A stretch of DNA of 64,000 nt, from positions 1,200,001 to 1,264,000 of the forward strand of contig JAWHQI010000001.1 of assembly GCA_033032865.1 (NCBI GenBank). Reading direction: 5' to 3'. The stretch is from Dactylorhiza incarnata. Its lineage: Eukaryota > Streptophyta > Magnoliopsida > Asparagales > Orchidaceae. This document shows, piece by piece, positions 33,519 to 46,024 of this stretch; the stretch's first letter is position 1; each line of letters opens with the position of its first letter. A program made the translations under genes and the position numbers. The notes under the pieces are model-generated. The model did no database searches and was not told the DNA's origin. It saw only the letters and a program-made list of their open reading frames with translations.

Positions 33519-35467
33519 AATTTTGTTTCTGTTTGTATGCATTTTTAGGGTTATTATATAATTTTGTTGCCATATACCATAAACATCATGGTAAGATAAT
33601 GATATACTACAAATTTTGAATCCAGCCTCTACTTCAAAACTCGGTTATCGACTAAATTGATTATGTGGCGACACAAGAGAAGGCCGAAATGGGAGAAGTT
33701 ACATTGCTGAAATATATGTGTGGGCTGCCTTCTCTATTATCCAAAACTAATATAGGAATCATAAAAATGAAAATTTAAGTCAATAGTTTCAAATTACCAA
33801 TTTCTTTCATTATACCTTGTCCATGTTGGGCACGATGTCCTGCAACTTCCTCAATTTCTCGCTGATTCTAGTTCTCCTCTCCTAGAAAGAAACAGGGAAA
33901 AAATTAGACAGCTATTCACAAAACATCCAGGTATCAAACATGAAAATTAACATAATACAATGCAAAAAAACAAATTTTTGAAAAACATCTACACAGAACA
34001 CCTTGCAAACAGCTCACAGTTCTGAAACACTAAGAAACTCAGTTAACTGTAAGAATGATCACACATTAAAAACATGCTACAATTTTCAAATTACTAACTC
34101 TCCACAGATCAATTACATGTCATACATATCATATGAATATGTATGCAGAAGAACAAATGACAGTAATTATAGAGCCGGTAAATTCCAAGTGTTCCTTAGA
34201 GAAGCATGACCTAACCCTTTCAGCTATACTCCTCGGATGAGTAGCACAGCCGCGCTTTGCCCGGATTTTGAAAGGAACGGAATCCTGCTGAATGTGAAGG
34301 AGCTTATCAACGGCCGACATGTCTAGTGATGACCCAGGAATGCCATACTGAAAATTTATCATGCCAACACAGTAAAGTTTTTATCAGTCACGAGGAACTC
34401 TCAAACTAAGAAGTACTTGAAGGATAGTATAAAAAAGACATGGAAGGGGCATAAATAAAATTTAGGATGGACTGGAAAAGTAAACAGAATCCCATCTTTA
34501 ATATCATCTACATTCATATCCCAATTTTTGGGGGTCGAATTCATGAGTCCTCATTTTCCATTCATTCCTCGTGAATGTTAGTTGAGGTGTTCAACACATT
34601 CTTCATAAATATTTTTGAACAACTTTTATTCATATAAACTTATTTCTACCATTTGTCGATCACAATCCTTTGATACTATTTATCTAATGGGTGCACTTTA
34701 ACACCTCATTGAATATTTTCAAATCACCTAAATCTATTTTCAACTATCATACTCAATATATGCCTCTACTGTTCCTTTAAGATTAACATTTATTAATTTA
34801 TCCTTTTCTAGTTTTGACACATCCATCTTAACAATCTCATTTTGTAATGCTTAACTTACATATCAAGGAGCTTTTTTTTTAATATTAAAACTAGGATCAA
34901 TATAACATAGTTGGCATAATTGATGTCAAATTAAATCTTCAATCTCGATGATAACCTCTTATCACTGCATATAAACATTCTTCTAAATAATAATATCAAA
35001 ACAGTTAAACCTATCACACCATGAATCAATTTATCTTCCAATAAATATGATTTAGAAAGGAAATAGAGCATCAAAGATCATTCTTATCTTGGAAATCATT
35101 TAAAAAGTAAGAATAAGAACAGAAAATTACAACATCAGATAGCTCACCTGCGAATCAATGTTGTTGAGAGTGCTAATTATGTCTCCATTGTTATCTCTGG
35201 AATGTTTATTTGTAGTACTGAAAACTATTGAGTTGGTATCATCCCATGAGCTGATAGGGTAACTGGTGGACATGTAAGATTGACCAACATTGCCAACCGC
35301 CTCATCCGAGCTCTCTCCCATCTCTGGAATGCTTATTTCAGAGATCTGAGAAACGGCATCCTGCCTTGAGAAGTTCAATTGCGATCTTAACCCTCTACCT
35401 GCCAATGCATTGGTGCCATCATTGGTTGACTGAAAGTAATTTCTTGTTCCTCTTGTAGCAGTAAAAC
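33270..35467 (-). CDS. bHLH transcription factor, bHLH122/128/130 (FBH) type, four exons, ends missing
   Basis: Exons on the minus strand: 35467-35148, 34347-34211, 33876-33816 and 33338-33270. All have AG acceptors and GT donors and join in frame; the donor at 34210 (GTCATG) is weak. The first exon has SQISEISIPEMG and SSWDDT segments, as upstream of the domain in this subfamily. The next two give IRAKRGCATHPRSIAER and then TRISEKLRKLQDIVPNMDK, basic region and helix 1/loop; the last gives TSDMLDLAVQHIKGLQ, helix 2. Family members are nuclear regulators that bind E-boxes; Arabidopsis FBH proteins activate CONSTANS. The usual long first exon and short last exon were not found. The upstream side is occupied by RTE and SIRE-like insertions. 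It may be a gene with a very long first intron or a 5'-lost remnant. Confidence 0.88.
33459..33515 (+). repeat. (GGT)n followed by a G35 tract in a bHLH intron
   Basis: Repeated GGT units are followed by 35 consecutive G at 33481-33515. It lies in the intron between exons 33816-33876 and 33270-33338, so the sense RNA would carry a C35 run. The exact count is uncertain because such runs are error-prone. Confidence 0.8.
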
Positions 35468-35871
35468 CTGCAATAATTTGATAAAATATTCCATAATTAA
35501 CAGTCCAGGAAGATAGTTAAAGCAGGGATTAGATTCATAATAGAACTATGGAGATGAAAGAAAGATTAAAATACTGATTTACCAACTTGCAATATAATGT
35601 TAACTACCAGAGAAATTACCAGAATTTGAATATTTTCCAGTATAACTATAACCCCATTGAGAAACCTGTTAATCAACTTAAAGAAAAATTGAGAGACTTT
35701 AAGACTCTGTTATATGATCCACTAAACAGCGAAGCTTTGAAAGATGTAAGATTTTGGTTGGTCATTTAGGGAATGTAAGATTATATTATTAGTAGATGTC
35801 AACTCCAAATACAATTTCTTAAATTTCATCTAGATGTCAGTCAAATCTACTGACTTTAATATATCAAACTA
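35468..35871. other. Upstream intron or 5' flank of the bHLH gene
   Basis: AT-rich sequence with no recognisable exon. A short minus-strand segment near 35600-35660 (GYSYTGKYSNSGNFSG) is open but lacks a clear splice site and was not called. Confidence 0.4.
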
Positions 35872-35899
35872 TATGGTAGCAACAACAACACTTAAGCCT

Positions 35900-38750
35900 T
35901 TATCCCACTATAGTGGAGTCGGCTATATGGATCCTTTGTCTCCATTGTGCCCTATCTTTAGCCATAATCTCACTAATGCCTAAGTACATCATGTCTTTCC
36001 TTATAGTTTCATTCCAAGTCTTTATTGGTCTACCCCTCCCCCGTTTAACATGCTTAGTGACAAAAATCTCACAATGCCTAACAGGTGCCTCTAATGGTGT
36101 CCTTTGTATGTGTCCAAACCATCTTAGTTGAGCTTCTTGCATCTTCTCTGCAATTGGTGTCACTCTTGTCTTATCCATGATACATTCATTCCTAATTTTA
36201 TCCAGTCTCGTGTGTCCACACATCCACCTAAGCATTCTCATCTCCGCAACTCCCATTTTTTGCTCATGTACACAATTCACTGCCCAACACTCATAACCAT
36301 AGAGCATCGCTGGTCTAATTGCAGTACGGCAAAACTTGCCTTTAAGTTTTAATGGTACTTTACGATCACATAAGATCCTTGACGTGTCTCTCCACTTCAA
36401 CCAACCTGCTTGGATTCTACGTATCACATCTTTATCAACACCTCCTTCTTTTTGAACTATCGATCCAAGATATTTAAAGCACTCACTGTGGGAAATATCT
36501 TGATCGCCCAACTTAATAACGAAGTCATCCATCCTTTTTGCACAGCTAAATTTAAGCTCCATATACTTCGTCTTGGCCCTGCTCAACCTAAAACCCTTCT
36601 CTTCTAAAGTGTCTCGCCAAGATTTAAGTTTCGCGTTTACACCCTCGCGCATTTCATCAACCAAAACGATATCATCCGCAAACAATAAACACCAAGGTAT
36701 TGCTTCTTGGATATGTACAGTGTCCTCATCTAAGATAAGGGTAAAGAGATAAGGGCTTAAAACTGAACCTTGATGTAAGCCAACAATGATAGGGAATTCC
36801 TGTGTTAATCCTCCAGATGTCCTCACCCTCGTCACTGAATTTGTATACATATCTTTGATTATGTCGATGTATGATACATTTACACCTTTCTTTTTTAAGA
36901 CTCTCCATAAGATCTCTCTTGGAACCCTATCATAAGCCTTCTCATGATTGATAAACAGCATATGCAAATCTTGTTTTCTTTCTCGATTGTCAATGAGTCT
37001 CCTCAAGAGATGTATAACTTCCATGGTCGACCGCCCTGACATGAATTCAAATTGGTTCTTCGAGATGCTAATCTATCGTCGTACACTTCTTTCTATTACT
37101 CGTTATCATAGTTCCATGGTATGACTCATTAATTTAATTCTTCTGTAATTAACACAATTTTGTATATCTCTTTTGTTCTTATACAAAAGTACCAAGATAC
37201 TTTTTCATTGATCTGGCATCCTCTTTGACTTCAATATCTTATTGAAGAAACATGTAAGCCACAAAATTCCTTCTTTCTCTAGACATTTTCATACTTCGAT
37301 GGGTATATCGTCTAGCCCAACCGTCTTTCCATTTTTCATCTTCTTTAGAGCATCATTTACCTCTGATACTTGAATTTTACGATAAAACGTTATGTTCTTA
37401 TATTCCTCCGATTTACTTAACTCTTCCAAATTCAGTTCATTGTCTTTCGTTTCATTATAGAATTTATGAAAATATCTTTTTCATTGCTCTTTAATAGTCA
37501 CATCATCCGTCAAAACTATGCATTTAACTTGGCTTAAATCTCGTCTTCCTCTCTAGCTCGAGCAATTTTATATATGTCACGCTCTTCATCATTGGTATCT
37601 AGTCGCTTATAAAATTCTTCATAAACTTGACTTTTTGTTTTACTCAATGCATGTTTACCTTATTTCTTAGCGACTTTATATTTTGCTTCATTCATACAAG
37701 CGTAGAGTGTTTTATAGCTGACCCTCTTTGCCCTCACTTTATCTTGCACTTCCTCTTTCCAACACCAAGATTCTTTATTTTGGGGCGCACAACCTTTTGA
37801 TTCTCCAAGTACGTTCTTTTCACTTATCATTAAATGTGAAGACATAACTTCTCATGAGAAACTAGGATCAGCATAAGGGTCATTAACTAGTTGTTCCATA
37901 ACTATTATCTTAAAAGCAACCTATTTTTCTATCTTCAAGTTCCACGACCAAATTTTTTATAACACTTTTGTCCTTTTCTTATATTTATTATATTTAATTT
38001 GCACTTCCAACACCACTAACTTATGTTGTGTTGTCAAAATATCTCCTGGTATGACTTTGCAATCCTTACAAATCATTTTATCTATTTTGCGAGTCAGAAA
38101 ATAATCAATTTGTAATTTATTTGGGGGTTTTTTAAGCGTAATTAAATATTCTTCCATTTTCATGAAAAACGTATTTGCACAAATAGCTTATGTGCTAGAC
38201 AAAGTCTAAAATGATTATTCCTTCTTCATTTCTTTCTTCATACCCAAATCCTCCATGAACGGCTATATAATCTATATTTTTCTTCTCTATATATCAATTT
38301 AAGTCCCCCCTAATGAAAATCTTCTCTCTTTGTGGGATTTCACTTACTAAATCATCTAAGTCTTCTCAAAATTGCACTTTAATAGCTTCACTTAATTCTA
38401 CTTGTAGCGCATAAACACTGATCACATTAATAGTTTCCTTTCCTATGACCAATTTAAGAGCTAAGATTTTATCACCTTTTAATTACTCCAACAACTTCAT
38501 CTCTCCAGGTAGTATCCACAATAATACCTACTCTATTTCGTGTTTCATTTTTTCCTGTGTACCATAATTTAAATCCTTAATTGCTAAAAAATTAGCTTTC
38601 TCACTCACTCATCTAGTCTCTTGAAAGGCATAAGATATTTATTCTTCTCTTAATCATCATATCCACTACTTTCATCGTTTTTCTCATTAGCGTACCTATA
38701 TTCCAACTTCCAAACCTACATCGGTCACAAATCCTATGATATAATGTCTT
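35900..38750 (-). pseudogene. RTE endonuclease and reverse transcriptase
   Basis: An open stretch of 380 codons (37042-35900) holds the reverse-transcriptase core: KAYDRVPREILW, GLHQGSVLSPYLF, the catalytic LLFADDIVLVDE, KYLGSIVQKEGG, MLRWMCGHTR and a final RWRQRIH-type block. Upstream pieces in other frames are endonuclease: SWNIGTL near 38710 and QIDYFLTRKID with CKDCKVIPGD at 38163-37957. Stops between 37043 and 38700 disable the ORF. The product would copy its own RNA at a nicked target. Confidence 0.88.
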
Positions 38751-38815
38751 GGAGATGTAGCGATCTTTGCCAAGACGTCACATTCAGACTATATGACGCG
38801 TTCCTTAGGGGGGAC

Positions 38816-40438
38816 TGTTGGATCTTACGGCGCCCTTAGAGGGGGGTGAATAAGGGTTTTATGGAATTTAAATCTTAATTAAATTTATCAGAGTTTGAGA
38901 TTTAAGTTTCAGAATATTTTATAGGAAAATATATTTTAATATCTCAGATAAGGGAAACAGAATTTTTCCTTACTGTTGCTAACGTCTGGCGTTAGGTGTT
39001 AACGCTGGGCGTTAGCTCTTCAGAAAATTAATCTCCTCAAAATTATGTCAATGAGATTTTACTAATGAAAACATTAATGAAATACAATTCCAGAAAATCA
39101 GAGATAATAAAAATGATTATTGTATTTCAAAGATAATTAGACAAATGTTAATTTTAATACTTTGATAAAAATATAAATTAAAACATTCTTGAAGAGGAAA
39201 TAAAATCAATTGAATAGAACATTAAAAGACATGATTTTATTTCATAATAAATTGAATACAGAAATGTTTGATTTCTATAACGCTAGAAATCAAAGCGAGA
39301 ATTTGTAAAAACATTTTTTGTTGTTTCACCGGTCCTTCTCCCAAGGACCGGCTGGCTATAGCCTATCTATCCCCAGATAAGGCCTCTAGCCACCCCCTAG
39401 ATCTACCCTCGACCTAGTCGCCACACACAAGGCGGCGAATTACCCCCTAAGCCGCACAAGGACCTAGTCGCCAACAACCGCGGCAAATTTTCCCACGGAA
39501 TCCTTCCCGGAATCCGACGTTCTCCCCGAACGATTTCTCCACACAAATTACAAAAGAAAAAAAGTAAAGATTACAAGATAAGTAAAGAGAAACTCCCCAA
39601 GAAATTCTGAAGGTGAAGACGAAGTCGATGTAGATGTTGGCGTTCTTGAAACGATCGTCCTTCGTATGGGATATGCGTTGTAGACCTTATCCTTCAAAAT
39701 CCTCTTTAGATCTTCATGATAGCCCAAGGGAGATCTCTTAATTGCTGTACACGACCCTCTCTTAAAATTATTGGAATTCTGGAATCATCTCATATAGAAT
39801 GAGAGGGGTTGTACTTTAAATAGGCACGGGAGCTAACGCGTGGCGTTAAGAATTAACGTCGGCGTTAGTGAACGTGCACTGTCGTGGCTGAAATAGCGCA
39901 ACCGTCAAGATCGTGGCAGTTTGTGGATTCAACGCAGGCGTTAGGAGTCAACGCTGGCGTTGAGTTTCGTTCTCCTTTAAAGTTCGTCGAACTGCATCAA
40001 ATTCGTCGAACGCAAGTTCATTTCGTCGAACGCAATATTGTCGTGCAGAAGCTCAGTTCGTCGAACTCCAATTCGTCGAGCGGCCTTCTCATTTCGTCGA
40101 ACGGAATTTTCGTCGAACGCAATTTCGTCGAACGGTTAGCGCCCAGCGTTAAGACCTAAGGCCTGGCGTTGTCTCTGGCTTCTCAACGGATTCGTTTTCG
40201 ACGGCATTTCTTCTCGACGGATTCCTTCTCAACGGAAGTTAACGCGGGGCGATAACAACTAACGCGGGGCGTTAGCTCTCTTTTCAGAGAAACATCTTCA
40301 TTCAGTATACTACTCATAGGGATGTGTAGCTATAGTTCCTGTACAACCTGCATACTATAAACACACAAAATACAAGATCAAATACAACACGGTATTTGTT
40401 ATTCTCAAACTAAGAGATGCGGAACATAGGCTCCAACA
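38816..40438 (-). repeat. SIRE-like 3' LTR (1623 bp) with palindrome pairs
   Basis: It carries about ten short imperfect palindromes of the form AACGCnnGGCGTT, arranged in pairs around 38980-39020, 39835-39870, 39930-39965, 40140-40175 and 40235-40275, and a block of TTCGTCGAAC-type units at 39985-40135. The start contains AGAGGGGGGTGAATAAGGG, typical of SIRE-like LTRs. Confidence 0.9.
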
Positions 40439-43400
40439 ATCTCCCCCTTTTGATAATAACAAATACCTGTATGAGAAATTAGTGAGATAAAGACCATTTG
40501 TGTTTATGGATAAGTGAGGTAATAATATATGCATGAATAACAGGTTAAAAGCATGATAGATTTGATAGCGATAATGCATACTCGTTCTATATGAAGTCCT
40601 CCCCCTACATAAGTGTTCTCTTATAATTTATTCCCCCTAAATATCTATTTTACTAGATTTCTCAATTTCTTCTCCCCCTTTGTTATTAACAAAAGTGGGT
40701 AGGGATGAGTGTATATCTATTAAGATTGATTATGAACCACTTATTGAAGGATTGTCATGATCGAGCATATGATAGTGTATGCACCTCCAATATGATTACC
40801 CCCCCTACAAAGATACCCCGTTTTTTTGAGTTTAATAGTATTATAATGTACTCCCCTAAATATTAGATTTATTAAAAGAAGGTTTAGGTGAGAGTGTGCA
40901 ATAAGGAGTAATATGTTCTATGTCGAGAAGAAAAATAAGATGCAATCAAAAGCTTGTTAAATACTACTTGTTGAGAAAAATATAAGCATGATAAAACATA
41001 TAGTAGTAAGCAACATAGCTGACGTGATAAAGTAAGCATTCTATTTTAAGATACCACTTGAAAAAAAAATAGAATACCACGGTGTTAAAAAAAAGACATG
41101 AATGAGCATGTGGTAAACTTAGCAGAAGAATATAATAAGCACTCTTAAACATAAAAATTATTTTAGAAGATAAAATCATATAAAGGATAATGAGTTTTAA
41201 ATTTGAAAAGTTGATGTTTGAGTTAAAGATTGAAGAGATGTTATTCTATTAAGATAATATTGCAAGCATGATTTCATAATATCAAGAAAAGATACACAAA
41301 CTACAATGTAATAAAATCTGCATTTCAAGTAAACATAAACATTGTAGTGGTCATGCTTTGTTATCTAGTGCGTTTACTTAAGTTTGTAGAGAATTGAGTA
41401 GATGAGCATTAAGATCTAATTCTCATGAGTAGAAGTTTTATGAAAGATAATGATGTGTACAAAGTAGTGTTTTGATAAAATATACAAGTGAATCAATCAA
41501 AAACACATGACATATATAATGAAATAACACAACATTAAAATACACAAATAATATTACTTCCACAATATTTCAATGCACATAAATAAAGAGTACAACTACC
41601 AAGGTGCTCTGCACACACAATGCTTATTAAGACTTATCAGGGTGCAAAGTAGTGCTTGGAGATCATTTTTATACTTTTTAGCATTATTTTTAAATTTTAT
41701 TTGTGATCCGGTGTACTAAGAGAAGTGATGTATAAATGTTTGCTACAAGCCAATTTACAATTCTTTAGCCAATGTGCTCAACCTCACAATGCTCATTAAG
41801 ACTTATCAGAAGGGTGAGTGGTGCTTGGTGGAGTTTTCCTTGTCATTTATTATTTTCTTTTTAGTTTAGTGACTAAGGACTCCGAATTCACTTGTTTTGC
41901 AAACATAGCATTTTAAACCACATTTCTCTAAAGAATAAGTGCATGAAAGACAAAGAATTGTAATAACCAATTCAATGTTGTGTAGGTAATCTATTTATGC
42001 ATTTTAATTATTTATATTATTACACTACACAATCATGCAAGTAAAGGATTGTAAAACACATGTAGATTATCAAAAATAAGTGAGTGAATAAATCATTATC
42101 AAACATAATACATTACTCATACTTAGAGGCATGCTAAGCATTTCTACACATGTTTATCTACAATCAATTTCATTGCACATAACAAGATAATTTTCAAGGC
42201 ATGACAAATACAAAATAATGTTTTTTAAGAAACTTGAAAGTTAAATTAAACATTGTATTTAATCTTTAATTGATATAATTAATCATCATTGACAATGACA
42301 ATGAATAACAATCAGTTTTTATAAATTTTTGAATTTTTATATATGCACAAAACAATAAACACACATAAAGAAAGAAAAAATATATATATTTTTGTTCTTT
42401 AAAATTGTTTTGTAATTTTATATTTGTTTTTTATATATATATTCTCTGAAAAACATAGAAGTCGTTAATAGCCCTTTCAGTAAATGATATTCTATGCCAG
42501 AGAGATACACCCAAAATAATGCATGAGAAAATACATATTTTTTGAAAAGAAATAAAATTTTGTTTTAAAGGAAATAAAAAAATAGAAAACTTTTTGCAAA
42601 CAGAGAAATAAAACACACACAAGATATTAAAATAATACCAGAAATTACTCAAAACAAACAAAAAAAACTTTGGAGCAAAGGAGCTAACGCCAGGCGTTAA
42701 CTTCTTAAAGCCAAAACAGAACTGCATTTCTTGATTTTTTGAAAAATATTTTTCAAAATTCATTTGTATTATAAAGAGGCCTTCCTTCAGTTGAAATTTC
42801 AGAGTATATTGATTAGATTTGAAGGCTCTTTTAGCATGTTTTTGGTGATTTTTCAAGTACTTGTGTTTTGTAAAATCATTAAAGCTCAATATAATAAAAT
42901 ATACAAACACAAGATGCAATGTTAGAACAAAAACAAATATGCATGATTTTAGTATAAAGAGTGAGATAATATTCATGCAATGAATATAATATGAGTATAC
43001 CCAAGAATAATATACCATAACTATATGTTTACACACTATAGCCCCGTACTAAGAGACGGATAGACATGAGGAGCTGCACACATGCTGTAGGTTGGGGTGT
43101 TAATCCCATATTCATACAAAAGACGACGCTCAACCTAGCACTCTTTCCCCCCAGTGCCTCGCAAGGCCCTACTGGAACCCTCCCCGGTTAAAGATAAGAC
43201 ATGACTTTGAGGTTAGGTCTCTATTGCACACAATCCTACGCTCTCGCTATTGTGAGACACAAGTCATAGGTTTAATGATTATGGACATACTAAGCGTGTA
43301 AGCCTTAAATATATAAACTATGGTATAATTGCATGATTAGTTTTGGATTTACAATTATATCGATGATTGTTGATTTTAAATCCATTTAGAATAAATTTTA

Positions 43401-44619
43401 TTCATGCAAATAACTACAAAGAAAAATATGATTTTCATATTTTAGTAATATAATTTACTTTAGCATTGCAAGATATAACTAGCATGGACATTGATTTCTA
43501 TCAATGGTACGTGATGATGTTAATATGATGAGTTAGGACAACATGGTGCAAAGCTATGTAAAGATGGACAAATATATAATTGAGTTGCATGTATTCAAAC
43601 ATAGAGTTTTGAATTTTCATAGAACTAGAATGAAGTGACAATTCTATTTGATTTCATCTTGTTTATATCAAGTTAATTCTTAGGTTTAAAGATAATGAGA
43701 TACATGCAAACAATAGAGATACAAATTACACACACAAAATACGATATGAAACTATAATACCAATAGTCATCATATATTTCATAATTCCTAAGGTTATTAG
43801 AAATAGTTGATTTAAGATAATTCTTGATAGATCATGAATTACGATATATGATAATAGTGAATTTTATCATAGGATATTAATAGATCATGGTGGTGATTGT
43901 GAAATCATATTCATCATTTTTGTAAATTTTCTTTTTGATTTTAATTTGTAGAAATTAGACAAAACAAATACAAGATATTTGAAAGTAGAAGATAATGATA
44001 GTAAAATAATTTTTCAGAAAAATAATAATTAGAGATCAGAATTTTTAGGAAAATAAGTTACCGTCAGCGTTAGTGATAACGCCTGGCGTTAGCAACAAAG
44101 TTATAATATTTGATTTAAAACACATTATTTTTTATATTAATTGATTCCAATTTTTCTCGATTATGATTTTTAATATAGGGGCTATTATATGCAGCAACGA
44201 AAAATAAATAAATATGCAATAAGTTGTGCATTTAATTTTTTTTAGCCTAAGACCCCTAAAAGTCCATTGAAATCCAATTTTGAAAGTAATTTCATTAGTA
44301 TTTATAATATCATTTAGCAAATTTTGAATTCAATTTATAATGATAATATAAGACATTTATAGGCAATGGATTTAACAAAGATAAAACATATAAAAAGAAA
44401 AGATAGATAACTTAAAAAAAATTATGACTTTATATTCAAATTGATTTGTTAAACATTATGCTTAAAATGGAAGTCATATCTCATGATAAATAAAGTGATC
44501 ATAGTGTGTTGGTTCAAAAATAAGAAATAAACAAAAGGAAAAGCAATTAAGCATATCATGAAATAGAATAATGATATTTCATTTATAATTTATTTCTACT
44601 TCATGCAATACAATGATTC
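40439..44619 (-). other. SIRE-like interior without pol, AT-rich
   Basis: About 4.2 kb where pol would be expected shows no pol motifs. It includes a duplicated 60-base block (41600-41661 and 41770-41832), two more AACGCC-GGCGTT palindromes (42686 and 44080), and a GC-richer island at 43030-43270. A minus-strand open frame of 201 codons (43036-42431) is hydrophobic and rich in Phe, Ile and Lys; it probably reflects AT content, though a decayed envelope-like frame, known in SIRE elements, cannot be excluded. Confidence 0.6.
41600..41832 (+). repeat. Duplicated 60-base block in the SIRE-like interior
   Basis: Units at about 41600-41661 and 41770-41832 share ATTAAGACTTATCAG, a preceding CACAATGC segment and a following AGTGGTGCTTGG-like end, in the same order and spacing. 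The sequence between them is unrelated. Confidence 0.7.
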
Positions 44620-45995
44620 CTAATGAATGAGAGATTTAGGTATCCAAAGGGGACCAAGTGTGATGGTTCCTTTGGGTACCCAAATACATCGTGTTGGCTT
44701 TTGGAGAGATAGTGATGAATAAGCTTTTACAAGTGGAGCTAGTGTTTCGTTTTTAATTTTAGGCCTCCATTCACACTTTGGTTGTTTATCTTTTAAATTC
44801 ATATTATGATTATTTGACATCTTTTGGGGATGATAGTTGTTTGAACAATAATTCATTTGGGATTTATGTTTATTCAAATTATTTTTCAAAATACATTGAT
44901 GTTGATAATCATAATGAATTTTATTATATTGATTCTTTGAGAGTTTATAAGAGTGATGGTCTTTCTTAAGAATTGAATGTTGAAAGAGTGGGTTACAATA
45001 TGTTTTAAATGATTGATTCTTATTTTGATGATTTTCATTTCCACTCTCTCTTATAGACATACTCTTATAATATGAAGTTAAGCTTTTAGACTTTTGATAA
45101 TTTGATAAACTAGAAATAAAAGATTTTTTATTATATGAAAAATTTTGAATAAACATTTTTAATGATTCTAGTTTATCCTTTAAATTATCATTTTCTTTTA
45201 TCAATTTTTCATTATGCTCTTTTGAATTTAAAAGACCTTTTTCCAAAACCTTGAGTTCTTCTTTAAAAGTATTATAATCAAAACAAGGTTTAGCATTTTT
45301 AATTAAAGAGCATGAATGAGAATTTGAAACATCAATATAAGATTCTACTTTAGCGTTTGCTTTTAAAGTTTTATTTTCTAAACGTAATTTGGAATTAGCA
45401 TATTTCAACTTTGAAATTTTACGTTTAGCAAATTTAAGCACACGAAATGTAGAAATAGAATTAGTTACAAAAAGAGAAGATTTGGATTTTCTTACCTTAC
45501 TATAGTTTCCGTCTTCTTTTTTGCTTGATGTTTTGCCATCAATTGAGTTCAATATTGTTTCTCTCTTAGATTGATCTTCCTCCAAGAATGAGTCATCGTC
45601 GATTTCTTCTCTTGGATCCATAAGGAATTCCTCTTGTTCATCATCTGTGGAAGGAAGACTATAAGTATTCTCAAGAAATTTCCAAACTTCAAAAGCTGTA
45701 GGAAACGTATAAATAAGTTTGAAAATATTTTGATCTAGAGCACAATATAGACTATTCATAGATTTCGCATTTAAAAACATTTCATTTTTATTTAAAATAC
45801 TTGTGGACATTTTAAAAGTAATATTCCAAACTTCAATATCCATAGACTTAAAAAAAATTCCATAAGAGTTTTCCACCCATTATAATTTTCACCCATAAAT
45901 AATGGTGGACATAATGATTTTTCATTTTCATAAAAATTATCCCTTCTAGAAGATGCGAGATCATGAAGCGTCATTATTCCCGGTTGTGAAGCCAT
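44620..45995 (-). pseudogene. SIRE-like gag, one frameshift
   Basis: The first 67 codons (45995-45792) include LCPPLFMGENYNGWKTLMEFF, the usual gag opening of SIRE elements. A frameshift near 45850-45880 leads to a 418-codon stretch (45876-44620) with a gag core, an acidic DDEQEEF block, Lys-rich coiled-coil-like sequence with Leu/Lys/Glu heptads (about residues 205-245) and a terminal TRCIWVPKGT. A CCHC knuckle is not obvious. Gag packages element RNA in the cytoplasm. Confidence 0.8.
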
Positions 45996-46010
45996 ATTGG
46001 AATAACCTAC

Positions 46011-46022
46011 GCTCTGATACCA
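46011..46022 (-). other. SIRE-like primer binding site
   Basis: Minus-strand TGGTATCAGAGC lies two bases from the 5' LTR and fixes orientation. Confidence 0.9.
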
Positions 46023-46024
46023 CG

